From contig JAMOZY010000002.1 in assembly GCA_023667695.1 (NCBI GenBank), forward strand, positions 24,229 to 88,228: 64,000 nt of DNA, in the 5' to 3' direction. The notes beneath the pieces were generated by a model that was not told the DNA's origin, searched no databases, and saw nothing but the letters and a program-made list of their open reading frames with translations. This document shows positions 52,969 through 61,188 of the stretch, in pieces. Both the position numbers and the translations under genes were made by a program. Every line of letters starts with the position of its first letter. The stretch's first letter is position 1. The stretch is from Clostridium sp. (GTDB lineage Bacteria > Bacillota > Clostridia > Lachnospirales > Lachnospiraceae).

Positions 52969-53436
52969 TTATTCAGCCATAGAAGCACCAGGATTCGGAG
53001 ATACCAAATGAGAATCATCTGTAGCACCGTACCATACCTGAACCTTATTGTTTCTAGCATCAATAGATACATAAAACTCAGTAGAACCCATAGCATTGCC
53101 GCCTAAATCCTTCTTAGACTTACCCTTTACTGCAGTAGCACCAATAACTCCAGCCATTTCTTTTGCAAAATCATCACCTTGGTTGATAATATTGTTAACT
53201 GTCTGGATACCCGTATCATAGCCATTTGCAGCACATGCATCATATGCTTTTTCTACAGCCAATGCTGCATTAACAGCACTTGCAATCGTAGTACCAGTCT
53301 GAACATCAGTACTCAATCTTGACTTGTTGATGTACTTAATCAAAGATGGTGCCAATGCTGCAGCTAAGATAGCCATGATTGCAATTACGATGATCAGCTC
53401 GACCATTGAGAAACCTTTGTTACTTGTTTTTTTCAT
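52969..53436 (-). CDS. Major type IV pilin
   Basis: Prepilin of 155 aa. The leader MKKTSNKG is cleaved after Gly8 before FSMVE (Glu5 present), followed by the hydrophobic helix ELIIVIAIMAILAAALAPSL. The globular part of about 110 residues is Ala/Asn/Gly-rich with two cysteine-free strands and a single Cys at about 74. It is the shortest pilin in the locus, lies beside pilC and pilD, and is followed by a strong hairpin, all of which mark it as the major subunit. AAAGGAGAG precedes the ATG. Confidence 0.92.
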   Translation of the reverse strand: MKKTSNKGFSMVELIIVIAIMAILAAALAPSLIKYINKSRLSTDVQTGTTIASAVNAALAVEKAYDACAANGYDTGIQTVNNIINQGDDFAKEMAGVIGATAVKGKSKKDLGGNAMGSTEFYVSIDARNNKVQVWYGATDDSHLVSPNPGASMAE

Positions 53437-53509
53437 AATAATCTCTCCTTTTTATTATAATATTTATTAACATCCGGTGACGGTTTCGGATTCACCGGAG
53501 ATTAACCGC

Positions 53510-54724
53510 TTATAAATTGTCCATTCCATTGTACATAGAAAGAATCGGACCATATACACCGGCTACAATAATACCAACGATACCCGCCATGACTACCATC
53601 GTCAACGGCTCCATGGCTGTCGTAACCTGCTCGGTGGTCATATCCACCTGCTCTTCATAATAATCTGCCACCTTATCCATCATATCCTCGATATTACCGG
53701 TCTCTTCCCCAATCTTAATCATCTGCGGCAACATACTTGGGAAGATACCGCAGTCCCGAATCGGTTTCGATAGCGGAACACCCTTCATAATCTGGCTCTT
53801 TGCATCTAACAAAGCTTCCCGGAATAATATATTATTCATCATATCGGATACGCTTTCCACTGCATCGACCAGAGCAATACCAGACGCCATCAGCGTACTT
53901 AAGGTGCGGGCTGTACTTGCTGCTGCACTCATGACATTCAGCTTGCCAAAAATCGGTACCTTAATTGAGAACTGACCGAGGACATGCTTCCCTACATCCG
54001 ATGCTGCGAACAGCTTATAAGCACCAACTACAGCACCTACGATAATCAGCACCAGCCACCAGCGATACCGGAACAAATCCGACAGCCACAGCAACAGCTT
54101 GGTTGCCGCCGGCAAATCCATACCCATGTCCGCAAACATATCTGAGAATGCCGGAATAACTGCAACTACCATGACAATAACTACAACAACTGCAACAATC
54201 AATACGATAATCGGATAGGTCAAAGCACCCTTAATCTTACCCTGGAGCTTGGAATCCTTCTCAAACTGAATCGCCAGCCGTTCAAAACAGACCTCCAGAT
54301 TACCGGACATCTCGCCGGCAGCAATCATGCTAATCATAATCGGTGGAATTACCTTGGAATGCTGACGGAAACCGTCTGCCAGCGTACCACCCTTTTCTAC
54401 ATATGCTTTCGTCTCCCGCAGTATCCGCTGCAGGGTCTTATTATCCATCTGCTCTCCCATCATATCCAACGCTGATATAATGGTAACACCTGCCTTCAGC
54501 ACACTGCCGAACTGCTTGCAGAACACACTCAAATCCCTGGCCTTAATCTTCTTGTTGATATTAATCTCAATATCCTTATCCATGGCGCCAGCTTCGCTAC
54601 AGGAAACTACTGTGAAGCCGTCCGCCTTCAGCTTACTGACCGCCTGGTCCTGATTCTGCGCTTCGATTTCACCCTTCTTGTTCTTACCGCTTGCGTCTAC
54701 GACCTTATACTTATATACTGCCAT
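53510..54724 (-). CDS. pilC: Type IV pilus platform protein PilC
   Basis: Inner membrane platform of the pilus motor (404 aa from the ATG at 54724, GGAGG 7 nt upstream). Two GspF/PilC repeats are visible: DLSVFCKQFGSVLKAGV... with GEMSGNLEVCFERLA, and STARTLSTLMASGIALVDAV with GEETGNIEDMMDKVADYYEEQVD. Hydrophobic segments lie at about 170-190, 215-235 and 378-400. The gap to pilT holds only AT-rich sequence. Confidence 0.94.
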   Translation of the reverse strand: MAVYKYKVVDASGKNKKGEIEAQNQDQAVSKLKADGFTVVSCSEAGAMDKDIEININKKIKARDLSVFCKQFGSVLKAGVTIISALDMMGEQMDNKTLQRILRETKAYVEKGGTLADGFRQHSKVIPPIMISMIAAGEMSGNLEVCFERLAIQFEKDSKLQGKIKGALTYPIIVLIVAVVVVIVMVVAVIPAFSDMFADMGMDLPAATKLLLWLSDLFRYRWWLVLIIVGAVVGAYKLFAASDVGKHVLGQFSIKVPIFGKLNVMSAAASTARTLSTLMASGIALVDAVESVSDMMNNILFREALLDAKSQIMKGVPLSKPIRDCGIFPSMLPQMIKIGEETGNIEDMMDKVADYYEEQVDMTTEQVTTAMEPLTMVVMAGIVGIIVAGVYGPILSMYNGMDNL

Positions 54725-54890
54725 CGTCATTCCTCCGCACTCTATTCTTCTGCCATACTCCGCTTCACTTCTCCCCAAACTCTGAATGCGAGCAGAATAT
54801 CACCATCTTCTACCTTGCATATTACATTATTTTTTGGCATATTGCAATATTTTTTTGCTTTTTTATTTATTTTTTATGCATATTTCACAA

Positions 54891-55946
54891 TTAGCCAAGC
54901 TTCTTCCGCAGGGCATCCAGCTCCTGGGCATAGGTCAATGCCATATCTCTGGTAATGATACCTCCCTGATACAGGTCATACAGGGCATCATCCATGGTAA
55001 TCATCCCCTGTGCCTTACTGGTCTGTACCGTTGCCTGAATCTGGTGGGTCTTGCCGTCACGAATCAGACTCCGGATTGCCGGATTGGCAATCATGACCTC
55101 AAAGGCCGCTACCCGTCCCTTGCCATCTGCCGTCGGCAGAAGCTGCTGGGAAATAACGCCAACCAGAACCATGGAAAGCTGGGTCCGTATCTGCTGCTGC
55201 TGGTGAGGCGGGAATACATCGATAACACGGTCGATGGTACTTGCCGCACCAATGGTATGCAGGGTCGAGAACACCAAGTGACCGGTCTCTGCTGCGGTTA
55301 CCGCTATGGAAATAGTTTCGTAATCACGCATTTCTCCGACCAGAATAATGTCCGGGTCTTCACGAAGAGCGGCACGAAGAGCATTGTTATAGCTCAAGGT
55401 ATCCATACCAACCTCCCGCTGGTTCACAATGGACTTCTTATGCTTATGTACATACTCAATCGGGTCCTCCAGCGTAATGATATGATCCGTCCGGTTCTCA
55501 TTGGCTTTATTGATAATGGAAGCCAGTGTGGTGGATTTGCCAGAACCGGTCGGTCCGGTTACCAGCACCAGTCCTCTTCTTCTTTTATACAGCTCTACTA
55601 CGGAATTCGGGATACCCAGCTGGTCCGGTCTCGGAATCTCTGTGTCTACCCGACGAAAAGCGCCTGCCATATTTCCACGGTCCATGTATATATTTACACG
55701 GAATCGTCCGCAAATCTGATGGGCATAAGAGAAGTCAACCTCCCCCCGTTCCTTTAGCACCTTTTTCTGCTTGTCATTCATGGAGCTGCCTAACAGCTCT
55801 GCCACCTCTGCCGGCTTCATCGGGTCCATCTCCAGTCCCACCAGCTTACCGTTGATTCGAAGCTTCGGCGGAATCCCGGCTCCAAAATGAATATCTGACG
55901 CTTTGTTTTCTACTGCAAAAGCAAGCAGCTCGTTCATGTCTAACAT
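54891..55946 (-). CDS. pilT: Pilus retraction ATPase PilT
   Basis: Hexameric ATPase that drives pilus disassembly and twitching. The 351-aa protein has the N-terminal FGAGIPPKLRINGKLV domain, Walker A GPTGSGKST (about 127-135), the Asp box ITLEDPIEY, Walker B IILVGEMRDYETI and the His box HLVFSTLHT. The C terminus has GMITMDDAL and the LYQGGIITRDMAL helix, which is typical of PilT rather than PilB. AAGGAG precedes the ATG. Confidence 0.95.
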   Translation of the reverse strand: MLDMNELLAFAVENKASDIHFGAGIPPKLRINGKLVGLEMDPMKPAEVAELLGSSMNDKQKKVLKERGEVDFSYAHQICGRFRVNIYMDRGNMAGAFRRVDTEIPRPDQLGIPNSVVELYKRRRGLVLVTGPTGSGKSTTLASIINKANENRTDHIITLEDPIEYVHKHKKSIVNQREVGMDTLSYNNALRAALREDPDIILVGEMRDYETISIAVTAAETGHLVFSTLHTIGAASTIDRVIDVFPPHQQQQIRTQLSMVLVGVISQQLLPTADGKGRVAAFEVMIANPAIRSLIRDGKTHQIQATVQTSKAQGMITMDDALYDLYQGGIITRDMALTYAQELDALRKKLG

Positions 55947-55995
55947 ACGTTTACCTCTCCTTCACTTCCGTCTATTCTCATCCCTTTACCGCAGA

Positions 55996-57714
55996 TTAAT
56001 ATTCATCTCCGGCTTCGTATACGATTTTTTTCATTTCACTGATGGAGGTAATCCCTTCCTTCACCAGCTTGCTGGCCGCCAGCTTCAGGGTTAACATTCC
56101 CTCTGACAGTGCCTGCTCCTCTATCTTATCCGCCGTTGCACCCCTTGCAATAACCGCCTGGAGACTTCGGGAAACCGGCATAATCTCATACACACCAATA
56201 CGTCCGGAAAATCCCGTGTCATTGCAGAGCGGGCAGCCTACCGGCTCATAAACCCCCAGCTCCGCATCCTGCGGGGCTCCCAGCAGCGTTTTTTCGTTTT
56301 CCTCTGCATAGCGGCCCTGCTTACACTTCGGGCAAAGCCGGCGCACCAGACGCTGGGCAATTACACCCACCAGAGCATCTCCTACAACATAAGGCTCGAT
56401 TCCCATATCAATCAAACGGGTTACGGTACTGGCTGCACTGTTGGTATGCAGGGTGGATACAACCAAGTGACCAGTAATCGCGGCCTGTACTGCAATCTGC
56501 GCCGTCTCACCGTCTCGAATCTCACCAATCATGATAATATCCGGGTCCTGACGAAGGATGGACCGAAGCGCTGCGGCAAAGGTCATTTCTGCTTTTACAT
56601 TTACCTGTACCTGATTGATACCGTCAATATTCGCCTCCACCGGGTCCTCTACTGTAATTATATTAACATCCTCTGTATTCAATTCACTTAATGATGTATA
56701 TAGGGTGGTGGATTTACCGGAACCGGTCGGCCCGGTTACCAGAATGATTCCGTGAGGATTACTCAGGATACCGTCAAATACCTTCATCTCCTCCGGCCCC
56801 AGACCCAATGCACTCTTCGGCTTCGTCAGACCATCCTTGGAGGTCAGACGCATTACCACCTTTTCTCCATATACCGTAGGCAGACAGGAAACACGGATAT
56901 CGAATTCCTTCCGGTCTACGAAGATGGAGATACGGCCATCCTGCGGTTTTCTCTTTTCTGATATATCCATACCGCCGATAATCTTGATACGGGCTACGAT
57001 TGCCGACATCAGGGAATAATCATAGGTCATAACCTTCTTCAACGCGCCGTCAATCCGGTACCGGACACGGACACTGGTCTCTAATGCTTCAATATGTATA
57101 TCGGAAGCCCTCTGCCGGACGCCGCCTTCCAGAATCTGCTTTACCAGCAATACGATTGGTGAATTATCAATCTCGTCATTTAACTGGTCTTCCTCTGCCT
57201 GAGACAAGCCCTCCTGCTCCCGCTCCTTCCGGTACTGCTCCGCTACCTCCATAGCCTGCTGGTTCCCGTAATACTTACCAATGGCTTCTGTAATCTCTTC
57301 ATCACTGGTCAGCATCGGCTCAATCTGCATATTAGTCAGAATGCCTAAGTCGTCAATGGCAATAATATCCATCGGGTCTGACATTGCAACCTTCAATACG
57401 TTAGGATTGTACTCATCAATCTCTACCGGAATCGCCCGATACCGCATGACTTCCTTCTCCGGAATCAATCGAAGCACATCTTCCTCCAGCTTACAGGAGC
57501 GCAGTTCGATATAATCAATCCCCAACTGTTGGGAAATGGTCAGATTCAGCAAATCCTGGCTGATTAACTCCATCTCTACCAGAGCCTGACCAATCTTAAT
57601 TCCTTTTTCCTTCTGATATGCGATTGCTTCCTGCAGTTCCTCATCCGTAATTGCTCCAGCTGCAACAAGCAAATCACCAATTCTGATTTTCTTTCTTCCC
57701 GCTGAAATTCGCAT
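55996..57714 (-). CDS. pilB: Pilus extension ATPase PilB (GspE family)
   Basis: Hexameric ATPase that powers pilus polymerisation. The 572-aa protein has an N-terminal GspE domain (about 10-150), Walker A GPTGSGKST, Asp box ITVEDPVEA, Walker B IIMIGEIRDGETA and His box HLVVSTLHT. A C-terminal zinc site has CPKC and CPLC. It is the first gene of the pilus locus, 49 bp upstream of pilT. An extended -10 element lies about 38 bp upstream. Confidence 0.95.
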   Translation of the reverse strand: MRISAGRKKIRIGDLLVAAGAITDEELQEAIAYQKEKGIKIGQALVEMELISQDLLNLTISQQLGIDYIELRSCKLEEDVLRLIPEKEVMRYRAIPVEIDEYNPNVLKVAMSDPMDIIAIDDLGILTNMQIEPMLTSDEEITEAIGKYYGNQQAMEVAEQYRKEREQEGLSQAEEDQLNDEIDNSPIVLLVKQILEGGVRQRASDIHIEALETSVRVRYRIDGALKKVMTYDYSLMSAIVARIKIIGGMDISEKRKPQDGRISIFVDRKEFDIRVSCLPTVYGEKVVMRLTSKDGLTKPKSALGLGPEEMKVFDGILSNPHGIILVTGPTGSGKSTTLYTSLSELNTEDVNIITVEDPVEANIDGINQVQVNVKAEMTFAAALRSILRQDPDIIMIGEIRDGETAQIAVQAAITGHLVVSTLHTNSAASTVTRLIDMGIEPYVVGDALVGVIAQRLVRRLCPKCKQGRYAEENEKTLLGAPQDAELGVYEPVGCPLCNDTGFSGRIGVYEIMPVSRSLQAVIARGATADKIEEQALSEGMLTLKLAASKLVKEGITSISEMKKIVYEAGDEY

Positions 57715-57751
57715 ACTGTATCTACCTCACATTCACCATTATTAAAATAAT

Positions 57752-57760
57752 TTTAGCATA
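57752..57760 (-). promoter_or_regulatory. Candidate extended -10 promoter of pilB
   Basis: Minus-strand TGCTAAAAT matches the extended -10 TGnTATAAT with one change; no -35 of note lies 17 bp upstream. The start site would be near 57745, leaving a leader of about 30 nt. Confidence 0.35.
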
Positions 57761-57932
57761 CAACCTGTAGAAATACTACTGTTTGTTTTCGTCAATTTTA
57801 ACAATAATCCCCATTTATTATTATGAACTTTTATAATTTTCCACTTGTTTTCGTCTTTTTTCTTCTTGGAAAAGCACTTTTCTTTTATGCAAAACATAAA
57901 ATATAGCAATCCTACTCCTTCCGAGGTTTCCC

Positions 57933-58559
57933 ATGCAGACATTCCAACAACCACTGACAACGGAAGAAGAGTTATATTATCTAACCCAAAGCCAGAAGGG
58001 AGACCTTGCCGCCCGCAACCTGCTGGTGGAGCATAATCTGCGGCTGGTTGCCCATATCGTCAAAAAATATAACAGCAGTGAACGGGATATGGAGGACCTG
58101 ATTTCCACTGGAACCATCGGTTTAATCAAAGCCATCAATACCTATGACCAGTCTAAGGGGAATAAGCTTGGCACCTATGCCTCCCGCTGTATTGAAAACG
58201 AACTACTGATGCTGCTGCGCCAGGAACGGAAATCCTCCCGGGAGATTTCATTATATGAGCCTATCGGCTCCGACAAGGAAGGAAACGAAATCAATCTCAT
58301 GGACATCATGGAATGCACCAACGAAGATGTATTGGAGCAGCTGATTACCGAAAATCATATCCAATCCATCTATACCCTTCTGGGTACTACCCTGACGCCA
58401 AGAGAGCAGGAAATCATTATCCTGCGTTATGGGCTTTACAGCCGGGAACCGGTGACCCAGCGGGATGTAGCACAACGGTTAGGTATTTCCCGTTCTTATG
58501 TCAGCCGGATTGAAAAGCGGGCTTTGGAGAAGCTCCGAAGCCGTCTGGAGGAAGGCTAG
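57933..58559 (+). CDS. sigK: Sporulation sigma factor, sigma-K type, without pro-sequence
   Basis: Sigma-70 family factor of 208 aa. Region 2 has EHNLRLVAHIVKKY, DLISTGTIGLIKAI and KLGTYASRCIENELLM; the linker has PIGSDKEGNEI; region 4 has QRDVAQRLGISRSYVSRIEKRALEKL. These match mother-cell sigma-K closely. The protein starts at FQQPLT, where mature Bacillus sigma-K continues, so the hydrophobic pro-sequence is missing. Upstream in-frame codons run to TAA at 57897 without a start. The gene is not interrupted by a skin-like element. It diverges from pilB and converges on the U32 peptidase gene (4-bp overlap). Confidence 0.92.
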   Translation: MQTFQQPLTTEEELYYLTQSQKGDLAARNLLVEHNLRLVAHIVKKYNSSERDMEDLISTGTIGLIKAINTYDQSKGNKLGTYASRCIENELLMLLRQERKSSREISLYEPIGSDKEGNEINLMDIMECTNEDVLEQLITENHIQSIYTLLGTTLTPREQEIIILRYGLYSREPVTQRDVAQRLGISRSYVSRIEKRALEKLRSRLEEG

Positions 58560-59782
58560 GCCTCTTTTCTTCTTAAGACGCAGCCAACCGGCAGCACCTG
58601 CTCCAAATCCACATGCAGAATCTGCTTTGGATGCGGAGCGGATTCCATGAGTCTGCCCTCCTCATCCCGGATGGAGCGTACAGTCAGAAGCTGATTGCTG
58701 CCATCGAACAGCATGGCCTCTATGCATTCTCCTACGGAGAACTTATTTCTCTGCTCCAGAACCAGACAGCCCTCTGAATCAACTGCCTGTACCGTACCAA
58801 GATAGGTATATTCTTTTATATAAGTGTTATTATCATATATCTGCGAAGCCGAATCCGTTCTGCCAAAATAAAACCCGGTGGTAAACTGCCGGTAGGTACA
58901 CTTGGCAATTTCCTCCCGGTAATATTCCATATTCTGCTGATACAACTGGGGCGACTCCATGTAATCATCCAGTGCTTTCCGATAGGTTCGTGCGACCGTT
59001 GCCACATAAAGAGCGGTTTTCATCCGTCCCTCGATTTTAAAGCTGTCAATCCCTGCTGCCAGCAGCTCCGGTATGTGTTCAATCATGCACAAGTCCTTGG
59101 AATTAAAGATATAGGTTCCCCTCTCGTCCTCCTGCACCGGCAGATATTCTCCCGGCCGTTTTTCTTCCATTACCGCATACTTCCATCGGCAGGGATGGGT
59201 ACAAGCGCCCTGATTTGCATCCCGTCCGGTAAAATAGCTGCTGAGAAGACATCTCCCGGAATAGGAAATGCACATGGCTCCATGGGTAAAAGCCTCAATT
59301 TCCATATCCTCCGGTATATGTTCACGGATTTCCCTGATTTCCGCCAGAGAAAGCTCTCTTGCCGCAACCACCCGCCTGGCTCCCAGCCCATGCCAAAACC
59401 GGTAGGTGCCATAATTTGTATTATTCGCCTGGGTACTGATATGAAGCTCTACCTCCGGAAGCAGCTCCTTTGCCAGCATCACCACACCTGGATCGGATAT
59501 AATCAAGCCATCCACAGCTACCTGCTGCAGGGATTGAAAATAATTCCGGATTCCCTCCAGGTCTTTATTATGCGCAAATATGTTCACCGTCAGATATACT
59601 CTGCAATCATGGGCATGGGCAAATGCAATGCCTTCCTTCATTTCCTCCAGATTAAAGTTGTGTGCCTTTGCCCGCAGTCCAAAGGCTTCTCCTCCAATAT
59701 AGACTGCATCCGCCCCATATCGGACCGCCGTCTTTAGTACCTCCAGGCTTCCGGCAGGAATTAACAATTCTGTTTTTCTCAT
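58556..59782 (-). CDS. U32 family peptidase
   Basis: Member of peptidase family U32 (408 aa), related to Bacillus YrrN/YrrO and E. coli RlhA/TrhP proteins, some of which act in rRNA or tRNA hydroxylation rather than proteolysis. The TIM-barrel start LLIPAGSLEVLKTAVRYGAD is followed by the signature EAFTHGAMCISYSGRCLLS and the cysteines in ACTHPCRW. AAGGAG precedes the ATG. It follows the O-methyltransferase gene by 12 bp, as yrrM-yrrN in Bacillus. Confidence 0.92.
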   Translation of the reverse strand: MRKTELLIPAGSLEVLKTAVRYGADAVYIGGEAFGLRAKAHNFNLEEMKEGIAFAHAHDCRVYLTVNIFAHNKDLEGIRNYFQSLQQVAVDGLIISDPGVVMLAKELLPEVELHISTQANNTNYGTYRFWHGLGARRVVAARELSLAEIREIREHIPEDMEIEAFTHGAMCISYSGRCLLSSYFTGRDANQGACTHPCRWKYAVMEEKRPGEYLPVQEDERGTYIFNSKDLCMIEHIPELLAAGIDSFKIEGRMKTALYVATVARTYRKALDDYMESPQLYQQNMEYYREEIAKCTYRQFTTGFYFGRTDSASQIYDNNTYIKEYTYLGTVQAVDSEGCLVLEQRNKFSVGECIEAMLFDGSNQLLTVRSIRDEEGRLMESAPHPKQILHVDLEQVLPVGCVLRRKEA

Positions 59783-59794
59783 ATCCTTCTCCTT

Positions 59795-60445
59795 CTACCC
59801 TGCTTCTATCCGGGTACTGACTGCAACCCCATCGCCGATTGGGATAATCGCAGTTTCCAGCTCCGGATGATGCTTAATTGTATACAGATATTCCCGCATC
59901 CGGCTATATATAGTACGGTTTCGTTTGGAAACCGCATAATGAGACTCCAATACATCTCCATCCTGCAATACATTATCTGAAATCAGTACTCCGCCCGGCG
60001 CCAGCAGCCGCAGCACCTCCGGCAGAAAGTGAATATACTGTCCTTTTGCTGCATCCATAAATATCATGTCGAATGGCTCCTGCAGCTCCTTCAGCCAGTC
60101 TGCCGCATCCCCCTCTAATAACCGAATCTTATCCTCTGCTCCTGCCAATGCAATATTTTCCTTCGCCTTGGCAATCCGCGGGGGATATTTTTCAATAGTG
60201 GTAATCCTTCCTCCTTCCGGAAGATACCGGCTCATGTAAATAGAAGAAAATCCAATTGCCGTACCTACCTCCAGCAAACGCTTTGGCTTCCGGATTAATT
60301 CCAGCACTTTCAGCAATTCTCTGGTTTCTGTCCGTACAATTGGAACTTCTGCTTCTCTGGCCTCCTGTTCAATCTGGTGTACCAGAGCAATATCCTCCTG
60401 ATTCAGGGAGTTAATGAAAGATACCACTCTTTCATTTACAATCAT
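59795..60445 (-). CDS. O-methyltransferase (YrrM/TrmR-like)
   Basis: S-adenosylmethionine-dependent methyltransferase family 3 (216 aa). Motif I is VGTAIGFSS, then TTIEKYP, the metal-binding FMDAAKGQY and PGGVLISDNVLQDG. Bacillus YrrM, renamed TrmR, methylates 5-hydroxyuridine at tRNA position 34; the same neighbourhood with U32 peptidases supports that role here. GGAGGAAG precedes the ATG, which overlaps the upstream gene by 4 bp. Confidence 0.92.
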   Translation of the reverse strand: MIVNERVVSFINSLNQEDIALVHQIEQEAREAEVPIVRTETRELLKVLELIRKPKRLLEVGTAIGFSSIYMSRYLPEGGRITTIEKYPPRIAKAKENIALAGAEDKIRLLEGDAADWLKELQEPFDMIFMDAAKGQYIHFLPEVLRLLAPGGVLISDNVLQDGDVLESHYAVSKRNRTIYSRMREYLYTIKHHPELETAIIPIGDGVAVSTRIEAG

Positions 60446-60822
60446 TCTTCTTCCTCCTCAACGGCGGTTCCCGTAATCGTCTTCAAAATCTCATCCTGGG
60501 TCATGGAGGGACTGAGCGTATAGATACCGGGCATCATTTTTCCATGATAACTGGATAAATATACCTTTGCCAGCATGACATAACGGTCCGCCACCAATCC
60601 ATCCTCTACCAGAGCATCCACGATTTCCATGGTAGTAGAATCCGGCGGAATCTCAAACTGCACTTCGCTTTTGTTCATGGGATTCAGACAGTTATCCGTA
60701 AATACCTGATAAGAAAAATCATATGCATACATAAACACCCGAATCAGTACCAGGATAATCACTGCATTAATCAATACCTGCAATACCAGCCGTAATGCTT
60801 TTTTCATACCTTTATCTGTCAT
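60442..60822 (-). CDS. Short MltG-like membrane protein
   Basis: Protein of 126 aa with a transmembrane helix at about 14-32 and a small domain (about 50-118) with FEIPPDSTTMEIVDALVEDG and PGIYTLSPSMTQDEIL. This looks like the LysM-like N-terminal domain of MltG, the endolytic transglycosylase, but the catalytic domain is absent. In Bacillus the full-length mltG (yrrL) occupies this position before yrrM, so a truncated homologue is likely. A ribosome binding site TAGGTG precedes the ATG. Confidence 0.72.
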   Translation of the reverse strand: MTDKGMKKALRLVLQVLINAVIILVLIRVFMYAYDFSYQVFTDNCLNPMNKSEVQFEIPPDSTTMEIVDALVEDGLVADRYVMLAKVYLSSYHGKMMPGIYTLSPSMTQDEILKTITGTAVEEEEE

Positions 60823-60830
60823 GGGTACAC

Positions 60831-61175
60831 CTACTTTTCCAAATACTCATAATCCAATTCCAGGCCTTCCGCCAATACGGCATAAACCTCCCGCATCATG
60901 GCACACAGCCGCTGCTCTGCCAGAATAAAATCATTTACAACAGAGTCCTGAAGGATTGTATCATATTCTTTCACTAAATTAAAGACCTCATCATATAGAT
61001 TACTATCTCCCTCGCTAAATTGCAAATCATAATTCCGTCTCCGAAATTCATTATAGCGTTCGTAAAGCTCCGGCTCCGCCTTCAACTGCCGGTCTGTTTT
61101 AACATAACGCTGATATTCCTCACTGTTTTTAATTCGTTCATTCAGCCTGCCCGCCAGTTCAATCGCCTGCTTCAT
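60831..61175 (-). CDS. YlbF/YmcA family protein
   Basis: Cytoplasmic helical protein of 114 aa in the YlbF/YmcA family (LNERIKNSEEYQRYVKTDRQ at the start). In Bacillus, YlbF, YmcA and YaaT form an iron-sulfur complex that modulates RNase Y and phosphorelay. Here it lies 13 bp after ribonuclease J, which fits an RNA-turnover link. AAAGGAGG precedes the ATG. Confidence 0.88.
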   Translation of the reverse strand: MKQAIELAGRLNERIKNSEEYQRYVKTDRQLKAEPELYERYNEFRRRNYDLQFSEGDSNLYDEVFNLVKEYDTILQDSVVNDFILAEQRLCAMMREVYAVLAEGLELDYEYLEK

Positions 61176-61188
61176 TGCCGTGCCTCCT

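Noticed and set aside
53437..53509. TATAAT sequence and TCCGGTGA/TCACCGGA hairpin between pilC and the pilin gene
   Set aside because: No -35 at suitable spacing and no T run after the hairpin, so neither a promoter nor a terminator can be supported; the hairpin may be an mRNA processing site.
54786..55757. Plus-strand frame of 323 codons antisense to pilT
   Set aside because: Shadow of the strongly conserved pilT gene, no ribosome binding site.
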